Below, one piece after another: positions 17,916 through 28,174 of a stretch of DNA of 64,000 bases; within the stretch, counting starts at the first letter, position 1; each line of letters opens with the position of its first letter. Made by a program: the position numbers and the translations under genes. The DNA lies in NCBI GenBank assembly GCA_041394845.1, contig JAWKHL010000003.1, forward strand, positions 62,001-126,000, in the 5' to 3' direction. Source of the stretch: JAHCHG01 sp041394845 (GTDB lineage Bacteria > Acidobacteriota > Blastocatellia > Pyrinomonadales > Pyrinomonadaceae). The notes under the pieces were generated by a model. That model was not told the DNA's origin. It was given only the letters and a program-made list of their open reading frames with translations, and did no database searches.

Positions 17916-18785
17916 ATGAAAAACTTTAAAACTACGTATCTCAAAAAAATCGCCACCGCTTTGACGTTGATCTTGAGCCTTTTGACCTTAAGCCTCCCGG
18001 CCGCCGACAAGATGAAACCGGAGGAAGTGATCGCCAAACATCTGGAATCGATCGGCACGCCTGAGGCGCGGGCGGCGATGAAATCCGTCACCATCGTCGG
18101 GACGGCCAAAGCCACGTTTTTCGGTCGCGGTGGCGGAGTCGCCGAGGGGATTTCAGTTGTCGCCTCCGAGGGCGACAAATATCTGGTCGCCATGAAGTTC
18201 AACAACCCCGATTATCAATTCGAGAAAATGGGATTCGACGCCGAGAATTTTACGGTCGGTTACGTCCGTCCGGGTCAGCGGACGGCATTGGGAAGAATCC
18301 TTCAGGACAATCGAGGCACCTTCGAACGCGGCATTATGAGCGGAGTCCTGTCGACCTCCTGGGAATTGCTCAACGTCGATGAAAATGAGGCCAAAATAAA
18401 ATATTCGGGGATGGGAAAAATCGACGGCAAAAAATATCATGAACTCAGCTACAATCCGAAAAAAGGATCGGATATGAGCATCAGTCTGTTCTTTGATCCC
18501 GACACTTTCCGGCACGTCCGAACGGAATACAAACGGGTCATCTCCTCCGGGCAGGGAACCGGGGTCGACGCCTCCGCCCGGCTCAGTGAAACCCGTCAGA
18601 AACTGATCGAAGATTATTCCGATTTCGGAGCGGAAAACAATCTGACCCTGCCCCATACCTACCGGATCTACCTCGAAGAGATCAGCGGCAACGGAACCCG
18701 CTCCTACGAATGGTTGATGAATCTGCAAAAATTCGATTTCAACAACGATATTGAGGATTCGGAATTCAAAGTGGACGCATATTGA
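17916..18785 (+). CDS. secreted LolA-like protein of unknown function
   Basis: 289 residues from ATG 17916, preceded by AAGGAGA at 17904-17910. Signal peptide up to about residue 30 (LILSLLTLSLPAADK). The start of the mature part, MKPEEVIAKHLESIGTPEARAAMKSVTIVGTA, and the alternating strands after it resemble the LolA/LolB-like lipoprotein-carrier fold seen in outer-membrane lipoprotein-sorting proteins; the C-terminal LPHTYRIYLE segment also fits. Lies between two TonB receptor genes, downstream of a strong terminator, so it has its own promoter. A periplasmic partner of the receptors is a guess. Confidence 0.65.
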   Translation: MKNFKTTYLKKIATALTLILSLLTLSLPAADKMKPEEVIAKHLESIGTPEARAAMKSVTIVGTAKATFFGRGGGVAEGISVVASEGDKYLVAMKFNNPDYQFEKMGFDAENFTVGYVRPGQRTALGRILQDNRGTFERGIMSGVLSTSWELLNVDENEAKIKYSGMGKIDGKKYHELSYNPKKGSDMSISLFFDPDTFRHVRTEYKRVISSGQGTGVDASARLSETRQKLIEDYSDFGAENNLTLPHTYRIYLEEISGNGTRSYEWLMNLQKFDFNNDIEDSEFKVDAY

Positions 18786-18886
18786 TTTTGGATTTCGGAT
18801 TTTGGATTTCGGATTTCACTTCTCATTTAAACCGGCAATAGGAAAAATCCAAAATAATCCAAAATCCAAAATCTAAAATCCAAAAT
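18784..18886. repeat. 7-nt tandem repeats (GGATTTY) in facing arms
   Basis: Left arm 18784-18817 (GATTTTG, GATTTCG units) and right arm 18845-18886 (their complements, ATCCAAA units) flank a short spacer. It lies in the convergent gap between the LolA-like gene and the second TonB receptor. Confidence 0.85.
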
Positions 18887-18919
18887 AAAAAGGAGTTGCC
18901 CTTTTTCAAGAGCAACTCC
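18881..18919 (-). terminator. rho-independent terminator of second TonB receptor
   Basis: Read on the minus strand: GGAGTTGC (18919-18912), a 12-nt loop, GCAACTCC (18899-18892), then TTTTTATTTTG. It follows the receptor stop codon by about 30 bases. Confidence 0.85.
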
Positions 18920-18948
18920 GTCCAAATGTCTGATTCTCCCCAAACCCT

Positions 18949-21900
18949 TTAGAATTCAAACCGGGCGGCGAATTGAAGTTCACGCGCGGCGAATGCACTG
19001 GTGATCTGGCCGAAAGACGTGCTGTTGATGTTGGCAAACTGCGTGTTTTGAACGAAGTTTACGTTGTTCAGCAGGTTAAAGGCCTCGGCGCGGAGTTGAA
19101 CCCGCATTCTTTCACCAAAGCGGATGTTCTTCAGCAGAGCCGCATTGATGTTGAAATACTTCGGTCCGTCGATCAGTGCGCGGCCCAGACTGCCGGTTTC
19201 ACCCGGATTGGTGTTGAAGAACACCTGACCGGCAAACGGGTTCGAGCCGAAACCGTTTGAAGCCGCGCCGGAAGCGCCGATGATCGAAGGATCGATCCAG
19301 TAGATTCTTCCGTTGGCTTCGAAGATTCCGGTCAGCCCCTGAATCTGAGCGTTGGTCAGATTGCTGTTGACCGTTTGTCTGCCCGAGCGTCCCGACCGGT
19401 TCAGAGTTCCGCGGGTATCGACGAAAGTGATCGGAGCACCCGAGGTCCATTGAGCCAAACCGGAGACTTCCCAGCCGCCGAGGATCTTGTCAACGATGCC
19501 GCCGTAGTTCATAAACATCTTGCCCTTACCGATCGGCAGTTGGTAGATGCCGTTGACGTTAAAGACGTGCGTTTGATCGAAATCGGCGCGCTGTTTGTCA
19601 AGGTCTTTATTGTTATTGTCCAGATACGGTTCGAACAGAGCCTGCGAAGTGCCGACGGCGTTCGTCAGGTTTTTCGAGAACGTGTAGTTGGCCTGGAAAT
19701 ACAATCCTTGCGAGAAACGACGGCGGACTTCCACCTGAAGTGAATCGTAGCGATAGTAAGCGTCATTCAGGAAGTAATCGACCGCACCGGCCGCCGGATT
19801 GGCCAGGAAGTTGATTCTCGGCACCGCGGTCGGGTTGAGCGAAGACGGATGGTTATTGATGTTGGCGGTGCTGTTGATGATCGACAGCGCCAGATCGGCC
19901 GGCGTTCCGTTGTTCAGATTGTTGTTGAAGGTGGTCAGCGAAAGTCCGCCGGTACCGATAACCAATCTGCCCGGTTGCGGATTGTTGCTGTTGATAAAGA
20001 TGGTCAACGCCTGACAACCGGCGGTCGTACAGAAAGCGTTCCCGGTCAAGTTGAAATTCGCCCGGGCGCGTTCGAAGTCCGCCAAAAATCCGTTGTTGAA
20101 AATGTCGATCTGGTTAAGATCGACGCCGCGCGCCAGATTATCGCTCCGCGAACCGACGTAACGGATTTCAAGAGCCGTATTTCCGAAAAGTTCACGCTGA
20201 ATTCCGACGTTGTACTGCTTGACCATCGGAGTTTTCAGATTCGGATCGATACCGAAGACGGTTCCGAAGAAGGTGTTCTGACGGTTATTTTCCAGATAAG
20301 TTCTGGGCGGAGCGACAAAAGTGCCCGGCGTAACTGTCGGAACGCCGCCATCAAGCCGTCCGTTTTGATTTGGCAGAGTAAAGGTCGTGCGGGCCAGTCC
20401 AGGATTGCCGACGGCCGAGTTGTTGATCGAGGTTACGATCGAGTCGTTGCCGTAAGCGTGGCTGTAACCGCCGCGAATGATCGTCTGGCCTTCACCGCCG
20501 AACAGAAGATGGCCGATGCCGGTTTCAAAGTTCGGTGCCCAGGCAACGCCGATGTTCGGCGCAAAATTGTTCCAGTCGGTCTTGTAATACGCATTTTCAC
20601 GACCGGCGTTGCCGCCGATGACATTGGTCATTCCGTTGATGTTCAAAAGCGACGGGATCGGATTGTCGGTATCGGCGATGACCGGTTCGAGAGCCAAACC
20701 GTTGATCAACCGGAGGGCCGGGAAAATCTCGTAGCGAAGCCCAAGATTCAGGGTTAAGCCTCTTTTTACCAACCAGCGATCGGCAAAATAGAGCGAATGA
20801 TTTTCGTAGCGGAAAGGCGTGATCGGCCGGGTGGCTTCGTAGCCGACGCTCAGATCATTGACGTTGAACGACTGAGCGGCCTGCGTAAAGACGCCTCCGA
20901 GCAGAGCCATCAAACCGTTGGCGGTGCCGAGTTGCGTATTGCTGATGCCGCCGATGGTGGAAAAATTAGTGGCGGTAAAGGCCGGCGTAGCGCTTCCGGT
21001 ACCGACCGTGATGGTCGGAACCAGACCGGCGTCATTGTAGGAATTAACCTTGAAAGCCTGCAACTGGCCGCCGAAACGGAAAGTGTGTTTGCCCAAAACC
21101 CAGTCCGAGTTGTTCTGGAGATTGAACGCTTTGGTGTTGCGTCCCTGACTCATAAAGGTGTTTTCAGGGAAGGTTACCAGAGGCAATCCCAGGAAGTAAT
21201 CCGGGATCGAATCGGTCCGATCGAACGGAACTTCGCTGGTGAAAATGCCGCCGCGAGTTTCATTGATGAAGTTCGAACCGAAGGCCTGACGATAAGCCAT
21301 GGTGAACTGTTTGTTCTTGGATGACTGGGTTACGCCCGGAGTGGTCGTGAACTTGGTCGTGTCGGCATCGGGCCGCAAGTTGGTTTCATTGTTGTAGTTG
21401 AAAACGCCGAGCAGAGAGCTGTTTTCGTTGAAATCAACGTCAATGCGGGTCGAATACTGATCGCGTTCCTGATTCGAACCGCGAAGCAGACGATAACCGG
21501 TCGTGTTCAAACCGTCGCCGCCGGTGAAGTTTCCGGCCGCCGGCAATTGCGAAAGAACGCGGGCCTGGATGATCGGCGAGATGGTCGCCGGAATCGTGTT
21601 GCCGTTGGTGATCGTGTTTCTGGCGAAATCCAGAATGTTCGGGATCGTGCAGATGCTGCCGACGGTTTGCGACGGACAGAACGGAGTGACGCTGGTGCTG
21701 TTGGTCCGCGCCCAACTGAAGGAGCCGTTGCGGGCCGCCGGGGTCAGGATCGTCCGGGTGGCCGAGGCGGAAACCGGGTCTTTGATTCCCTCATAGGCAA
21801 AGAAGAAGAAACCCTTATCTTTAAAGAGAACCGGAGTGCCTTCGCCGATACCGGGAACGGGCATCGGGCCGCTGATCTTGCCGCCGTATTGGTTGCGGTT

Positions 21901-22710
21901 GCGGAACGGGCGATCCAATCCCTGTCGGTTGTTGAAAAAGCTGTTGGCGGCAAAAGCCGAATTACGGTTGTAGGCAAACAGAGCGCCGTGAAAATCCTTG
22001 GTTCCGCGCGGGGTAACCAGACGGATCTGGGCGCCGCCGTAACCCTGATCGGCTTCGGCGTTGGTGGTGGCGATGGTAAACTCGCCCGTGTCGTCAACCG
22101 ACGGCCGGCCGGGAGCAAAGTCGGTCGCGTTGGAACGAATGAAAGTATCCTGAATATTGATACCGTCGCGGGTAATGTTGGTAAACGTGGTCCGCATACC
22201 GTTGATGGTCGTGTTCTGAGCCGAGTTGCTGGCCACACCGGCTTGCAGAGTGGTCAAACTGAGCGGGTTGCGGGTGATCAGCGGCAGGGACAGGATCTGT
22301 TCGGGACTGACCGTGTTGCTGACCTGAGCCGTTCCCGACGTGACGACGTCGGCGCCGGCCGTAACGACGACCGTTTCGGAAATGTCGCCGATCTCAAGCT
22401 GACGATTCAAGGTATAATCGCGGCCGACGTCGATCTTGACGTCATTGGCGATGTAGGTTTTGAAACCCGCATTGGTAATTTTTACCGTGTAGGTTCCGAA
22501 CTCCAACTGCGGAAAAAGGAAATTTCCCTCTCCGTCGGTAACCGTCGTTTGCTCCTTGCCTGTCTTGTTATCGGTTACCGTAACGGTTGCGCCCGGCAAC
22601 ACCCCATCGGTACTGGAAACGGTGCCAGACAAACGACCTGTGGTCGTTTGTGCGAAAGCAAACGTCGCACTAAGAATGACAAGCAAAAAGCCCATCAAAT
22701 GCTTTTTCAT
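18949..22710 (-). CDS. Oar-like TonB-dependent receptor (second paralogue)
   Basis: 1253 residues from ATG 22710. A frame extending to 22734 is rejected because the added codons cover the GGAGGGG ribosome-binding site. Signal peptide MKKHLMGFLLVILSATFAFAQ, then the regulatory-like domain (GTVSSTDGVLPGATVTVTDNKTG), plug with ITRNPLSLTTLQAG and NITRDGINIQD, and a beta-barrel ending ARFEF. It matches the receptor at 13898 throughout, with variable surface-loop regions, so the pair arose by duplication. A near-consensus sigma-54 promoter lies about 75 bases upstream and an NtrC-type activator gene follows upstream on the same strand, suggesting conditional expression. Substrate unknown. Confidence 0.9.
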   Translation of the reverse strand: MKKHLMGFLLVILSATFAFAQTTTGRLSGTVSSTDGVLPGATVTVTDNKTGKEQTTVTDGEGNFLFPQLEFGTYTVKITNAGFKTYIANDVKIDVGRDYTLNRQLEIGDISETVVVTAGADVVTSGTAQVSNTVSPEQILSLPLITRNPLSLTTLQAGVASNSAQNTTINGMRTTFTNITRDGINIQDTFIRSNATDFAPGRPSVDDTGEFTIATTNAEADQGYGGAQIRLVTPRGTKDFHGALFAYNRNSAFAANSFFNNRQGLDRPFRNRNQYGGKISGPMPVPGIGEGTPVLFKDKGFFFFAYEGIKDPVSASATRTILTPAARNGSFSWARTNSTSVTPFCPSQTVGSICTIPNILDFARNTITNGNTIPATISPIIQARVLSQLPAAGNFTGGDGLNTTGYRLLRGSNQERDQYSTRIDVDFNENSSLLGVFNYNNETNLRPDADTTKFTTTPGVTQSSKNKQFTMAYRQAFGSNFINETRGGIFTSEVPFDRTDSIPDYFLGLPLVTFPENTFMSQGRNTKAFNLQNNSDWVLGKHTFRFGGQLQAFKVNSYNDAGLVPTITVGTGSATPAFTATNFSTIGGISNTQLGTANGLMALLGGVFTQAAQSFNVNDLSVGYEATRPITPFRYENHSLYFADRWLVKRGLTLNLGLRYEIFPALRLINGLALEPVIADTDNPIPSLLNINGMTNVIGGNAGRENAYYKTDWNNFAPNIGVAWAPNFETGIGHLLFGGEGQTIIRGGYSHAYGNDSIVTSINNSAVGNPGLARTTFTLPNQNGRLDGGVPTVTPGTFVAPPRTYLENNRQNTFFGTVFGIDPNLKTPMVKQYNVGIQRELFGNTALEIRYVGSRSDNLARGVDLNQIDIFNNGFLADFERARANFNLTGNAFCTTAGCQALTIFINSNNPQPGRLVIGTGGLSLTTFNNNLNNGTPADLALSIINSTANINNHPSSLNPTAVPRINFLANPAAGAVDYFLNDAYYRYDSLQVEVRRRFSQGLYFQANYTFSKNLTNAVGTSQALFEPYLDNNNKDLDKQRADFDQTHVFNVNGIYQLPIGKGKMFMNYGGIVDKILGGWEVSGLAQWTSGAPITFVDTRGTLNRSGRSGRQTVNSNLTNAQIQGLTGIFEANGRIYWIDPSIIGASGAASNGFGSNPFAGQVFFNTNPGETGSLGRALIDGPKYFNINAALLKNIRFGERMRVQLRAEAFNLLNNVNFVQNTQFANINSTSFGQITSAFAARELQFAARFEF

Positions 22711-22782
22711 TAATTTGCCCCTCCAATTTGGCAAAATATCTCTTTTTGTAAAGAATCTTTTGGGAAAGATGCGTCGATTTTG

Positions 22783-22798
22783 GCAAATTTGGTGCCAA
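22783..22798 (-). promoter_or_regulatory. sigma-54 promoter of TonB receptor
   Basis: Minus strand: TTGGCAC (22798-22792), five bases CAAAT, then TTGC (22786-22783). This fits the TGGCAC-N5-TTGC consensus with correct GG-to-GC spacing. Predicted start near 22771, giving a leader of about 60 nt with a GGAGGGG ribosome-binding site. Confidence 0.75.
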
Positions 22799-22972
22799 GT
22801 TTTTCTGAGGCAAAAAGTGCATTAAATTCACACATTTAATTTTGCGAATTTTTTACAACTATTCAGAGATTTACTCTTTTTTCCATTTTTTTGAATTTTT
22901 TATGGCTGTTGAACGTGTTTAACTCCTGTTATATCAATTTTTCCAGAATATTGACATTTTTACATTTTGGAT

Positions 22973-23042
22973 TTTAGTTTTTGGGTTTTGGATCATTAAG
23001 TTTCCAAAACAATCCAAAATCGGCAATCTAAAATCCAAAATC
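22973..23042. repeat. 7-nt tandem repeats (GGATTTT) in facing arms
   Basis: Left arm about 22973-22993 (GGATTTT/GGGTTTT units), right arm about 23003-23042 (AATCCAA units). It starts 4 bases after the stop of the sigma-54 activator gene and may act as its terminator. Confidence 0.75.
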
Positions 23043-23045
23043 GAA

Positions 23046-24455
<1,410 letters not shown>

Positions 24456-24476
24456 AAGATAATTGAATATAACAAA

Positions 24477-24572
24477 ATTTAATTGTTAATTGTTAATTGT
24501 CGGTTGTTAATTGTAAGCCGGTGCGATCAGAGGAAATTGATTTACAATTAACCATCAACGATTTACGATTAA
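24477..24572. repeat. 7-nt tandem repeats (TTAATTG) in facing arms
   Basis: TTAATTG units repeat from about 24477 to 24515, and complementary CAATTAA/ACGATTAAC units occur at 24543-24572. Same 7-nt period as the GGATTTY and TGATGGG arrays but a different unit. It fills the divergent gap before the methyltransferase gene. Confidence 0.75.
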
Positions 24573-24578
24573 CAAAAT

Positions 24579-25169
24579 ATGACCTACGACAAAATTGCCG
24601 ACCGGTACGACAGAGCGATCGCGCCTCTGGAAAGAATGTTCCTTTCCGAATGGCGCCGCGAAACCCTCGACCTCTTGCCGGAGAATTCCGAACTTCTCGA
24701 GATCGGTGCGGGAACCGGTTTGAATTTTCGCTTTTACCCGAAATGCAGACAATCGGTCGCCGGTGAGATCTCCTGTAAAATGCTCGGACGGGCCCGGGGG
24801 AAATTGCCGGACGATACCGTGTCGCTGGTTCAGACCGATGCCGAAAACCTGCCTTTTGCCGTTAATTCCTTTGATGCGGCTTTCGCCACATTGGTTTTTT
24901 GCGCACTTCCCAACCCGGAGAAAGGGCTGGCCGAACTCAAACGAGTAGTCCGCCACGAGGGCCGGATCGTTCTGCTCGAACACGTCCGCCCGCCGGGTCT
25001 TCGGGGATATTTCTTTGATCTGCTGAATCTGGTGACGGCACCGCTGTTTGATGATCATTTCAACCGGCGGACGGCCGATCTTGCAGAGAAAGCGGGGCTG
25101 AAGATCCTGGAGGTGAGAAAAAAGGCCTTCGGCGTGGTCAATCTGATCGTCTGTCAGGTAAAAAAATGA
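24579..25169 (+). CDS. class I SAM-dependent methyltransferase (phospholipid N-methyltransferase-like)
   Basis: 196 residues. SAM motif I LLEIGAGTGLNFRFYP (39-54), acidic Glu at the end of strand 2 (VAGEIS), motif QTDAENLPF and motif IVLLEHVRPPG. The combination of EIGAGTG.NF.FYP and LLEHVRP is typical of the PmtA/METTL7-like group that methylates small lipids or phosphatidylethanolamine, and of some UbiE relatives. The C-terminal NLVTAPLFDDHFNR.T segment also fits that group. Substrate assignment remains tentative. It stands alone between a repeat array and a convergent VWA gene. Confidence 0.8.
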   Translation: MTYDKIADRYDRAIAPLERMFLSEWRRETLDLLPENSELLEIGAGTGLNFRFYPKCRQSVAGEISCKMLGRARGKLPDDTVSLVQTDAENLPFAVNSFDAAFATLVFCALPNPEKGLAELKRVVRHEGRIVLLEHVRPPGLRGYFFDLLNLVTAPLFDDHFNRRTADLAEKAGLKILEVRKKAFGVVNLIVCQVKK

Positions 25170-25219
25170 CTCTCAACCGGGATTCAAAACCTCTTCAATT
25201 TCTTGCTAATAAGACCATT

Positions 25220-26197
25220 TCACCTGGCCGTCCGGTAAGAACTGCGGGAGCGGACCGAGACGTTTTCCCGCCCCACCCTTACCTTGATCTGATGCACATC
25301 TCCGGCGGATGATTCTCCGGCGGGATAAAACCCGAGCCTGTATTGCTTTCTCAATTCGTCGGCAATGATGGCGAAAGTCCGGGACAGATCGGTAACGTCC
25401 TTATTGTAAAATCTTCCGGCCGTCAGTTCGGACATCCTTTCCAGATATTCGACCGCCCTTTCCCGCCGTGCCTCCCTCCGGCGGCCCCCGTTTCCGCCCG
25501 GCAAGCGCCGACCGAACCTTCCGCGACCGCGCCGCCGACCGAAATTATTGGCCGGTTCGGTCTGGTAATAAACCGTGTAGATCATGACATCGGATTCCTC
25601 TAACATATCGAGCAGTTCGTCCTCGTCGAAACGACTGCCGAAATCCTGCCCGTCGGTCAAGAGAATGATGGCTTTGCGTCCTTTGAGGTTCTTAAAGCCG
25701 CGTTCGACCACTTCCCGGACAGCGTCCCGCATTATGGTTCCGATATAAGGGCCGATGTCGGCGCTCCGGATCGCCCGTTCGAGTTCGATTCGGTCGGAGG
25801 TCATCGGGCTCAGAAACTGCGTCGAGGTGTCGAAAGTGACGACCATCGCCCGGTCTTCCGGACGAAGGAGCCGGGTGAAATCGAGCGCCGCCCGTTTGAT
25901 CTGGTCGATCACTCCGGCGGTGCTCGGACTGGTGTCCAGCACCAGCGCCACATTGGCCGGTTCCTCTTCGGCGGCGAAAAATTCTATCTTCTGCTTTTCC
26001 CCGTCCTGAAAAACGGTGAAATCGCCGGCCTTCAGATTGGGAACATAACGCCCGTCCCGATCGCTGACCACCACCGGCACGCTGACCAGAGTGGTTTCGA
26101 TCTTGACGATCTCCTCCTCTCCCACCTCCTGCGCCCGCACCGGCGACGCTCCGAAAAGAAACAATAAAACCAGAATGCCGAAAAGATACTGCTTCAT
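25220..26197 (-). CDS. VWA domain protein, acidobacterial orphan family
   Basis: 325 residues from ATG 26197; an upstream ATG at 26260 would put 21 residues before the signal peptide and is rejected. Signal peptide MKQYLFGILVLLFLFGASPVRAQ. A short N-terminal beta domain (about 30-75, VPVVVSDRDGRYVPNL.AGDFTVFQDG) is typical of the acidobacterial VWFA family. VWA domain from about 83 with the MIDAS motif DTSPST (88-93) and LLTDGQDFG (179-187). An Arg/Gly-rich insertion at about 221-247 interrupts the domain. Predicted to be secreted or periplasmic and metal-dependent in binding; partners unknown. Confidence 0.87.
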   Translation of the reverse strand: MKQYLFGILVLLFLFGASPVRAQEVGEEEIVKIETTLVSVPVVVSDRDGRYVPNLKAGDFTVFQDGEKQKIEFFAAEEEPANVALVLDTSPSTAGVIDQIKRAALDFTRLLRPEDRAMVVTFDTSTQFLSPMTSDRIELERAIRSADIGPYIGTIMRDAVREVVERGFKNLKGRKAIILLTDGQDFGSRFDEDELLDMLEESDVMIYTVYYQTEPANNFGRRRGRGRFGRRLPGGNGGRRREARRERAVEYLERMSELTAGRFYNKDVTDLSRTFAIIADELRKQYRLGFYPAGESSAGDVHQIKVRVGRENVSVRSRSSYRTAR

Positions 26198-26341
26198 AAA
26201 AACCCGAGACTCTCCTTCGAAATTAAAACTTATAGGGACAAAAAATTTAGACGCCCTCAACTTCCAAATGGTCTGGAAAATGGTCTGCCCCTTTCGCTTC
26301 CGATTGCTAAAAATAAAACTTTCTATTTAGAATCAAACTGT

Positions 26342-27193
26342 GTGAAAAACAAATCCGAAATCCAAAATCCAAAACCCGAAATCGGATGCCAGGGCTGGAA
26401 TTACGACGATTGGACGACCAAGGCCGGAGGGCGAAGCATCTTTTACCCGCGCGGAACCCGTTCGGCCGGAATGCTCGCTCTCTACGCCCGGATGTTCGGC
26501 ACGATCGAGGTCGATTCGACCTTTTACGCCATCCCGCCCGCCTCTTCTCTGGAAGGCTGGCATCAGAAAACGCCCGTCGATTTCACCTTTTCGCTGAAGA
26601 TGCCGCAGGAGATCACGCACGAACATTTCCTCCGAAAATCCTCTTTTGAAATTTCACGGTCTTTTTGCGAACGGGCCTTGGAATTAAAGGAAAAGCTCGC
26701 CTCGGTTCTCATCCAATTGCCGCCGACGTTTGCGGCCAACAAGGAAAACGCCCGGAATCTGCGCAACTTTCTGGCCGAACTGCCGACCGATGAGATCCGT
26801 TTCGCCGTCGAATTCCGCGAACGCGGCTGGCTGGTTGATTGGACCTTCGAAGAGCTGGAAAAAAACCGGACGGCGCTCTGTCTGGTCGAAGGCAGTTGGA
26901 TCCCGCGCGAGCAAATGTTCGAAGCCGCGCCAAAACCGACCGCCGATTTCGCCTACGTCCGCTTTATGGGCGAACGGGATCTGACGAGCTTCGACCGCGT
27001 TCATCGCCCGCAGGACGCCGGTCTTGAGATCTGGGCCGAAGAGATCAAAAAGATCAAAGCCACCGACATCTACATTTACTTCAGCAATTTCTACGAAGGC
27101 CACGCTCCGGCCAGCGCCAACAAACTGAAACATCTGCTCGGGCAAAAAACCGTCGATCCGGAAACGCTCGAAGATCAGGGATCGCTTTTTTGA
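26342..27193 (+). CDS. DUF72 (YecE-like) protein
   Basis: 283 residues. DUF72 proteins form TIM-barrel-like folds; the reaction is unknown. Seen here: GCQGWNYDDW (the family's G.SGW.Y..W start), YARMFGTIEVDSTFYAIP, FTFSLKMPQEITHE, FAVEFRERGWL, FAYVRFMGER and the C-terminal YIYFSNFYEGHAPASA. The start is odd: the only in-frame start is GTG 26342 with no ribosome-binding site, and its first 12 codons (KNKSEIQNPKPE) are made of GGATTTY heptad repeats read on the other strand, so the native 5' end may have been replaced. Confidence 0.88.
   Translation: MKNKSEIQNPKPEIGCQGWNYDDWTTKAGGRSIFYPRGTRSAGMLALYARMFGTIEVDSTFYAIPPASSLEGWHQKTPVDFTFSLKMPQEITHEHFLRKSSFEISRSFCERALELKEKLASVLIQLPPTFAANKENARNLRNFLAELPTDEIRFAVEFRERGWLVDWTFEELEKNRTALCLVEGSWIPREQMFEAAPKPTADFAYVRFMGERDLTSFDRVHRPQDAGLEIWAEEIKKIKATDIYIYFSNFYEGHAPASANKLKHLLGQKTVDPETLEDQGSLF
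26349..26384. repeat. 7-nt repeats (ATCCAAA) overlapping the YecE start
   Basis: About five units of AATCCGA/AATCCAA type, encoding KSEIQNPKPEI at the N-terminus of the YecE-like protein. Confidence 0.75.
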
Positions 27194-27269
27194 ATTCCTC
27201 GAAGGTTAAAAGCGCCATTTTATTTGCCCCGAAGCTGTGCTAATCTTTAGTTCTCGATTTTTAACAGTT

Positions 27270-28091
27270 ATGAATATCGCGGCACCAGAAGAACTGGAAT
27301 TAAATAAAAAACACAAAATGCTCGAACGCCTGAAAGAGCGGCTCGCCGACCGGGAAGAGGAGATGACCGAACTGCGGGCCGAACTCGAACGGTTCGAGGC
27401 CAATTACACGATGGAGGTCGGCCGTCTTTACGCCGAACTCGACGAGATCGAAGCGCAGATCGCCGAAGAGGAAGTGAAACTCAACCCGGAGGACGAGGAG
27501 ATCAAAAAACGCGCCGAAGAAGCCCGCCGTCGGGCCGAGGAATCGGCCGAAGCGGCGGCGGAAGAAGAAAACTGGCAGGCCTGCACGCACAAATGGAACC
27601 CTTCGCCCGAAGCCAAAAAGGCCTATCACAATCTGGCCAAACTGATCCATCCCGATCTGGCCATCGGCGCGGAAGAACGGACCCGCCGCCACGAACTGAT
27701 GTCGAAACTCAACGACGCTTACGCCGCCGGCGACCAGAATCTTCTCAATAAACTGGTCGAAGATTACAGGGATTCGCCCGATCTGGTCAAAGGCGATTCG
27801 ATCGGCGACCGCCTGGTCCGGGTCATCCGTCAGATCTCGCAAGTAACGCGCCGCCTCAGGGAACTGCGCGCCGAACGCCTCGAGACGGAACTCTCGGAAC
27901 TTTTCATCCTCCGCGAAAAGGTCCGCAGCGAACAGCTCGAAGGCCGCAATCTGCTCCGGCAAATGGCCGAACGGACCAAGACGCACATCAAAAAAGCCGA
28001 ACGCCGTCTGGCAAACTTGCGCAACGTCAACGAAGCGGTCGAAAGCGACATCAAGGAAAGATTCGGTCTGGACGTTTCGGCGTTTCGGTGA
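27270..28091 (+). CDS. coiled-coil protein with J-like domain
   Basis: 273 residues from ATG 27270; an in-frame GTG at 27237 is possible. The N-terminal half (about 8-105) is a charged, Glu/Arg-rich coiled coil. Then comes a J-like segment, AKKAYHNLAKLIHPDLA (115-131) with the HPD motif at 127-129, followed by helix RRHELMSKLNDAYAAGDQNLL, and a second coiled coil (about 185-260). HPD is the Hsp70-stimulating motif of DnaJ proteins. The arrangement resembles J-domain-like proteins in other Acidobacteriota; the client and any DnaK contact are unknown. Confidence 0.7.
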   Translation: MNIAAPEELELNKKHKMLERLKERLADREEEMTELRAELERFEANYTMEVGRLYAELDEIEAQIAEEEVKLNPEDEEIKKRAEEARRRAEESAEAAAEEENWQACTHKWNPSPEAKKAYHNLAKLIHPDLAIGAEERTRRHELMSKLNDAYAAGDQNLLNKLVEDYRDSPDLVKGDSIGDRLVRVIRQISQVTRRLRELRAERLETELSELFILREKVRSEQLEGRNLLRQMAERTKTHIKKAERRLANLRNVNEAVESDIKERFGLDVSAFR

Positions 28092-28098
28092 GAAGAAT

Positions 28099-28170
28099 AA
28101 ATCAACCGCCAAGAAACAAAGCATACAAAGGATCATTTTCATTAAAAACTTTGTGTACTTTGTGGTGAAT
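28099..28170. repeat. inverted repeat with ACAAAG/CTTTGT units
   Basis: CCAAGAAACAAAGCATACAAAGG faces CTTTGTGTACTTTGTGG across the gap, giving an imperfect hairpin upstream of pnuC. Confidence 0.6.
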
Positions 28171-28174
28171 AAAA

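Larger units (their letters stand above)
22711..23045. other. 335-bp regulatory gap before second TonB receptor
   Basis: AT-rich region between the activator gene stop and the receptor start. It holds the receptor ribosome-binding site, a sigma-54 promoter and, at 22973-23042, a heptad repeat array. No supported ORF. Confidence 0.7.

Noticed and set aside
22711..22734. Longer N-terminus for the second TonB receptor
   Set aside because: The added codons cover its own GGAGGGG ribosome-binding site.
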